Below, piece by piece: positions 1 to 6,200 of a stretch of 6,800 nucleotides of DNA. The position numbers and the translations under genes were made by a program. Position 1 is the stretch's first letter. Each line of letters begins with the position of its first letter. Under the pieces are notes generated by a model that was not told the DNA's origin, did not search any database, and saw only the letters and a list, made by a program, of their open reading frames with translations. The DNA is taken from assembly GCA_012521455.1 (NCBI GenBank), contig JAAYMJ010000239.1:1-6800 (forward strand), in the 5' to 3' direction. The DNA is from Clostridiaceae bacterium. GTDB lineage: Bacteria > Bacillota > Clostridia > UMGS1883 > JAAYMJ01.

Positions 1-224
1 GCTTCTACCCATTCTGAAATATTCTTGTAGATTGATATCCATGAATCCACGAAAGCGGATAGCGCGTCAACTAAGCATGTTGCGCCTGCGCCGGTGTTTC
101 TGCTTAAAGCAGAAGTTGCCGAGGTTAAGTTTGCCACATTGTGGCCTTTTTCACCGTCATTTAGTGAGCCTTTTTCAGTACCCACACCGTTACGGCTTGC
201 GCCGTTGCAGGTTGCGGTGCCTTT
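1..224 (-). other. Start of C-terminal tail after GLUG array
   Basis: Residues 2138-2211 (partial). It is Gly/Thr/Ser-rich (TATCNGASRNGVGTEKGS), then LTSATSALSRN, then a helix-like LVDALSAFVDSWISIYKNISEWVE reaching the window edge. This resembles the closing segment usually found after GLUG repeats. Whether more domains or a second anchor follow cannot be seen. Confidence 0.6.
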
Positions 225-3200
225 TAGGTAGTAGCAATACTCAACCTTGCCGTCATCATGATAATTCCTGCCCACAACAGAGCCTATATACTGGCCGCTT
301 CCTTCCACAATGCCTGTGGTGTAGCAGTTAAACATCCATCCGTCGCTGCCGTAGTTATAGCCTACAATCCCGCCAACGTTTGTTTGGCCTGTAACTTTTC
401 CAAAGTTTGCACAGTTTATTATCAAACCATAGCGCTGATACCCTGCAATCCCGCCAACGCTGTTGCAGTTTGGTGCGGTTACATCACCATAGTTTACGCA
501 GTTTACAACATTTTCACGCCTTTTGTTTGCGACAATTGTGCCAACGATACCGCCAATACGCTCGATATAATTATTGCTGATAATCCTGCCATAGTTTACG
601 CAGTTTTTAATTTGCCCGTCATTATATATCTCGCCAGCGATACCGCCTGCACTCTGCGATGTAGTATGAACGGTTGCGTAATTTACGCAGTTTTCAACTA
701 TCCCGTTGTTAGTTATACTTGTTACAATACCTCCCGCAAAATAACCCTTTATATATGACTCATCAAGGATTACATTGACAATGCGGGCCCCTTGGCTTAG
801 TGTGCCAAACAGCCCGGCTTTATAATCAGAATCGCAGTACAATCCCCTGATTACATAGCCACATCCGTCAAAGGTGCCTAAGAATAATTTATTAGCATTG
901 TTAATATAGTTTTCAATTGTTTCCCATATATAGCCAGTCAAATCAATATCATTCATTAACATAATGGTTTTGTCTTTAAAATTACTGTTTGCGTTTATTA
1001 CCTCTCTTGCAATCGCCGCAAGCTGGCCGGGGGTATAAATTTCAATTACTGAACCTTCCATATCCAAGTCCTCAGTGTGGTCAAGCCACGACCCGGCCGG
1101 CGCGGGCAAAGTGCTCAAAACCGCGCCATTTGTGGATGTTGTGTCATAATAGTTGGGGTCGTCAGCAACTGAAACTTTTACATAATAATCAGTATCGGGC
1201 ATTAGGTTATCTATATAGCCTGATCCCGGCTTGCTTGAGCTATAATCATTCGGAAAGACTAGCCCGCCGCTTGTTCTCATAGCTACATAAGTAAATTTCG
1301 CGTCAGGGCTTATGTCGTATTTATCCATTATGCCGCTTGTAGGCGCGATGTCAATAAAGGTGTAGCCCGCCCTGTTTACATCAAATTCCACATCGTCAAT
1401 TACCCTTGTGGCCTTTTCAATTCTGACCATAGCGCTGTACCTTGCCTCAAAGTACCCATGTTTCCCGTCTTCTTCCCGCTTTACAACCACGTCATAGGTG
1501 CCTGCGTTAACTGGCGCCAAAATTTCGGCGTTGGGGTCGCTTTGGATACGGTATTCAAGGCTGGAGCTGTCTTTGCCAAAATGAGCATATTCTTCACTTA
1601 ATTCAAATTCCGCCAAAACCGCCTTATCCCTTTCATACACAGCAGAAACAGGGGTAAAGGTCAGGGCGTCCCTTGGTATTTCCACTAAGTCCTCCCAGTG
1701 GGCATAAAGGGTGTGGCTGTTTGCTTTATCCACCACTGTGCTTGATGAAACTTTTTCGCCACCATAAGCCCCTGTAAACCAGCCTGTGAAGCTCTTGCCG
1801 CTCCGGCTGGGTGAGGGAAGCGCGCCGTAGGGTTTTGCGTAAGTCACTGTAATGGTTTTTGTGTTTTCATCACCGCCAAATGACCCGCCGTTTGCGTTTA
1901 AGGTTACAGTGACTGCAACTGCGGACCATTTCGCGTAAAGGGTGATGTCTTCTTCTGGCATTTTAGTCAATGTGAAAGGCTTAGTAAGGGATGAATCCGT
2001 GTACCAGCCCTCAAAGGTATAACCCTCTTTAACAGGGGTTGGAAGTGTGCCGATCAGGCTTCCCACAACCTTTGTAATGTCTGAAACACTGCTTCCGCCG
2101 TTTTCATCAAAGCTAATGGTGGATTCGGCACCTGTAAGTTCCACGCAGTTTACCGTATAGGTTGTATTTGTGTAAAGCTTTCCTAAAGCAGGGGAGATGT
2201 CCCCGATTGCCATGCCGTATTCAGAAACAATGCCCTCAATTTCCGCTATATCAGGCTCTGTTCCCCTCTTAATCTTTTGAACAACTGCCCCATGGTCAAT
2301 GCCCATGAATTCAAAGGCAACACTGATGGAGTCGTCAACATAGGCAACCACAGGACTGACTTTACCTTGCGTTAGCGCCAGCGCAAGTTTGCCTTCCACA
2401 GGGGCGGACAAATCATAGGTTGAAAGTTCGCCAAATCCTATATCTTCAGGCGCTTTTTGCGCTGTAATTGTGGCAAACTTGGTATATGTGCCGGGCATAT
2501 CCGTGCCTGTATTTGCAAGGTCTGAAAAGTCAAAGGGCTCGCCGTATTTTGCGGTGTAAGTCCTTGTAACTTTGCTCCCGTCAGCGTTTTGGACACCCTC
2601 AACAGTCACGCTGTAAGTCTTATAAGCCAAATTGATGTCATAAACCGTGTCCTTAAAGATAGTAATATCAGTTGAAGGATAGCCGTAATCCGAAATATTT
2701 TCATATTTCATGTTTACGCCTTCGTAATCATAGTTTGAGAAGTTTATTAACTTTTTAACCTCATCAATGTTTGGAAGGTTAAATAGTTCGTTTTTCTTTA
2801 CACGCCTGCTCCAAACTGTCTGGTAACCGTCTGTGTCGTTACCCACCCTGACGCTTGCCGTAAAGTATTCAACAAGCTCCCTGTCGTTTAAGTTAGTCCA
2901 TACAAGGGGCACGGTAACGCTCATGTCGTATTTGCTGAAGGCTAGCTTTTTATGAAGGTATGTAATTGTAACGTCGGATTCAATGTACTGAACCCCGTCG
3001 GGCACGTCAACTGAAATCACGCCGTTTTCGTCAATTGAAAATCTGGGGTTTGAGAAGGAGTAGCTGAAATTTTCTGGGGAATAGGACTCGCTTCCCAAAA
3101 TTCCAGTGTTTAAGTCAACATAGGATAAGGATAGCAAGCTATCTGGAATTCTCATTGTAATTCCCGTTGTGCTATCGGCGTCCTCATCCACAACGCGGAC

Positions 3201-6200
3201 TTTTTCATCCGGCTCAATCTCATAGGCAAACGAGTACTGATACCTCTTTTCGCCAGCGTGCGCAAGGGGGATTTCATCATCGGCAAAGTCGTAGCTGTAT
3301 TCAAATAAATCCAGCGCCTCCGCCTCAAAGGACAAAATAAAGTATAGCCCGAATTCAAAGTACAGCGCGCCCGCCATGCGTTCTCTGTACTCCCATGTGC
3401 TTGAGTTTTTAGGCCTCATCTTTTCATACTCATAGATAAAGAACCCGTAAAGCTTCATATACGGCCCGATTTCGCCGGTAATTCCCACACTTGCGATTTC
3501 CGCCGAGCCAATGCCTGCGGATATTGACAGTGCAACACCCATCTTTGCGCCCAGTTTTCCCATTACATAGAACTGGAAGGCAAAACGCTCATCCAGTAAA
3601 TCCATGGTTTCGGAGCCTGCCTGGGGCTTAAATAAGCCTATCTTAAACCATACAATATAGCGTTTTCCTACTTCATATTCAAGGCGCGAGCCCATAGCCA
3701 TGTTTAGGTCAAGCCTTACTACAAAGTTCACGCCAAGGTTTATAGCTATACCTGCGATACAAAACTCTTTGGAAAACATTTCACTATCCACAATCTTAAC
3801 CCAGTCGGTTTCGGTTTGCAACATATCGCTGTACTGCTGCATTAAATCCTGTAATTTTTCAACGTAATCGCTGACTTCCACGCTTGGGTCGGTGGATAAT
3901 TCCAACATTTCCATCAGGTCCTGGGTGATTGTTGTCTTTTCAAGCTCTTCGCAGATAAACTCAAACTCTTCCTGAGTAAATTCGCCGTCAAGGGCTTCAA
4001 TCTGCCCCCATAGGTTTTTAATATCTTTAGCATAGCCTAAAAGCTGGTCTGCCGTTCCTTTGGCTTCCGCGATTTTGTTTTCCAGTTCTTCCACTTTTTC
4101 TAAAAGCGGGCCGATTTGTGAGTCCTTAAGTTTTTGCTCAAGTTTTTCCCAAAGGTCTTCTTCTTCAGCCTCAACAGTGTAGATGTCAACATCAAAGGAC
4201 ACCGCGATGAAGTTTTTAACGTCTAAATTGGTGCTTACGTTAACCCCAATGGGAATGGGGATAAAACCTAGAACTTCTTTATAAACAAGGGCGCCTTTTA
4301 CGCCTATGTCAATAGCGACTTCTTCAATAAACGCGGCGGAAAGGTCAATTATGATTGTGCCTTCATCTTCGGTTTCCACCTCAAAGGAAGCGTCAAGGCC
4401 GATTGCAAGCTGCACGCCGCCTTTATATCTCAATCTGTCCCCGCGGGTTATTAACTCAACAGTAATCCCCACCTCGTCCGACAGCTCAAAGGATTTGCCG
4501 ATATCCAAAAGGGCGATTTCATCATCAGAGAGGGGATTTCCTTCTGAGTCTTTTAAAAATACATTTTGAACGCTGTCAAGGTTTTTAAAACCATCCGTTT
4601 TTGCCGCCAAATCAACAAGCATAAATGCCGCGTCTTCGGCAAAACCGCTTTCTTTTACCTGTTTGTAAAGCTGTTTTTCAATTTCTTCCTTTTCTTCATC
4701 AGAAATAAAGTCATCCCCTGAAACGTCGGGTGTTACATACAAGTCCATGGACTCTAAAATGGCGTCAGCTGAGGATTTTTTAAATGTGATAACCCCGCTT
4801 TTGGGGTCATAGTTTGTGACTTTTCCAAAGTACACGCTGGACTCTTCACCGACACCTTCTGCTGAAACATAAAGGGACACAAAGTCTCCCGCGTTAATGC
4901 TGGCTTTAGCGTTATCAATGGTTCCGTCATTGCCTTTTATAAGTTTGTATGTATTTATGTCCAAACCGTTTATGTTAACAGTGCCCGTATCACCTGAAGG
5001 AAGCGACGCGACGATAATCGGGAAGTTGTCAGGTATGTTGTAAAGTTTCTGCGTTTCGTCTTCGTCAAGGGCGCCGAAAGTAACTGTTGTGCCAAAAATA
5101 TCTTGGACTTTAACATACACTTCGGGGTCATCAATATAGGCGTCTTTGGTGTAGTCGCGGTCTTTTGGGTTTGTGTTTATGTAAAAACAAATGATATCGC
5201 CAACCTTTAAGCCCGCCGCGCCGGGGTATTCAAATTTGCCGCCGGATTTTGGCACAAGGCTTGGTTTTAGGACATCATAGGTTGATGTGCCTATCCTGTA
5301 TACCATATCATCTGTATCCCTTATGTAGACGATTTTATCATTTAACTCAAGGTTTGTGACCTCTTCCATCTTAATGGTAAAGGAAGCTGTGCGTATGGAG
5401 TCGGGCTTATCTTTGAAATAGTATCCGTCAGCAAGGGTAAGCTCATAAGAGCTTCCTTTATTAAACCCGCCTTCTGCGGTAACGGTGTATACATCACCTT
5501 CCACCGTCCATGTTAGTTTCAGCGGGTCGGAGCCGTCTTTCGGCACAAGGGTAAATGCCTTGCCCGGCTCAACCACAGAGCCTTGGGTTTTTACTATTTC
5601 AAAGCTTACATCCGGGTCTTGGTCAGTTAATGCAAAAGATGCGGGGCTTATGGTTTCACTTGATAAATCCTGATACTTTGCGTAAACCGTCATGTTGCCA
5701 GAAATCGGCTCATCTTTATAGAAGGGGCTTGTGAGGGTTTTGTCCGTATACCAGCCTAAAAAGATTGCGCCGTCTTTTGCGGTCTTATCCGAAGATGGAA
5801 GCCTTGCCAGCGGCTTATTTCTCGGTGCGGATATTCTTTCAATTTCCCGGTCCCCGTCTTTGAAGGTAACGGTGTAATTGTTTGCAGGAATTGACCTGCT
5901 GGTGCCGGGGGTGGTCTTGTTTTCTTCCTTCTTGTCTTCTTCAACAATTTCTTTTGGGTACTCTTTAAAACCGGTTTTTACTAAATGTTTATCAATGCGC
6001 ATGATTAATGTGGCGCATTCGGCGCGGGTTAGGTTATTTTCCGGGTTAAAATTGCCGAAATTGTCGCCAGTAATCAGACCGCATTTATAAAGGGCTAAAA
6101 CAGATTCTTTTGCGTATTCCGCGATTCTGTTTAAATCCTTGAGGGAAGCGGATACATTTGCGTCAGGGTAGCTAATGGACAGAGCGCTAAATAATCGGGC

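Noticed and set aside
32..331. A 99-codon open frame on the + strand, and similar ones at 989-1282, 4306-4569, 5485-5673, 5878-6090 and 6423-6611.
   Set aside because: All lie opposite the long minus-strand gene, have biased composition (Arg/Leu/Cys- or Ser-rich) and resemble no protein family.
225..737. Regular repeats of 87-102 bases on the + strand that could be mistaken for a CRISPR array.
   Set aside because: The units are coding, imperfect, in frame and explained by GLUG rungs; the identical part is only 12-18 bases and the intervals are too long.
258..758. A 166-codon open frame on the + strand, with repeated NPA-x-x-YAVFN-like motifs.
   Set aside because: It is the antisense image of the GLUG rungs; its apparent repeats come from the real protein on the minus strand. 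No ribosome binding site precedes it.
1801..2050. LPTPV and LPSPS, which resemble the sortase signal LPxTG.
   Set aside because: They are the standard LP turn of InlB-type repeats, lack the TG, and are not followed by a membrane segment and basic tail.
3152..3358. A minus-strand open frame of 68 codons, and another of 63 codons at 5756-5947.
   Set aside because: Both are in other frames inside the giant gene, whose own frame encodes recognisable domains or coherent strands there.
3966..4001. A second possible EF-hand around LDGEFTQEEFEF (residues 879-890).
   Set aside because: The loop lacks the acidic residues at positions 1 and 3 and lies within the helical segment; only the second half resembles an EF-hand.
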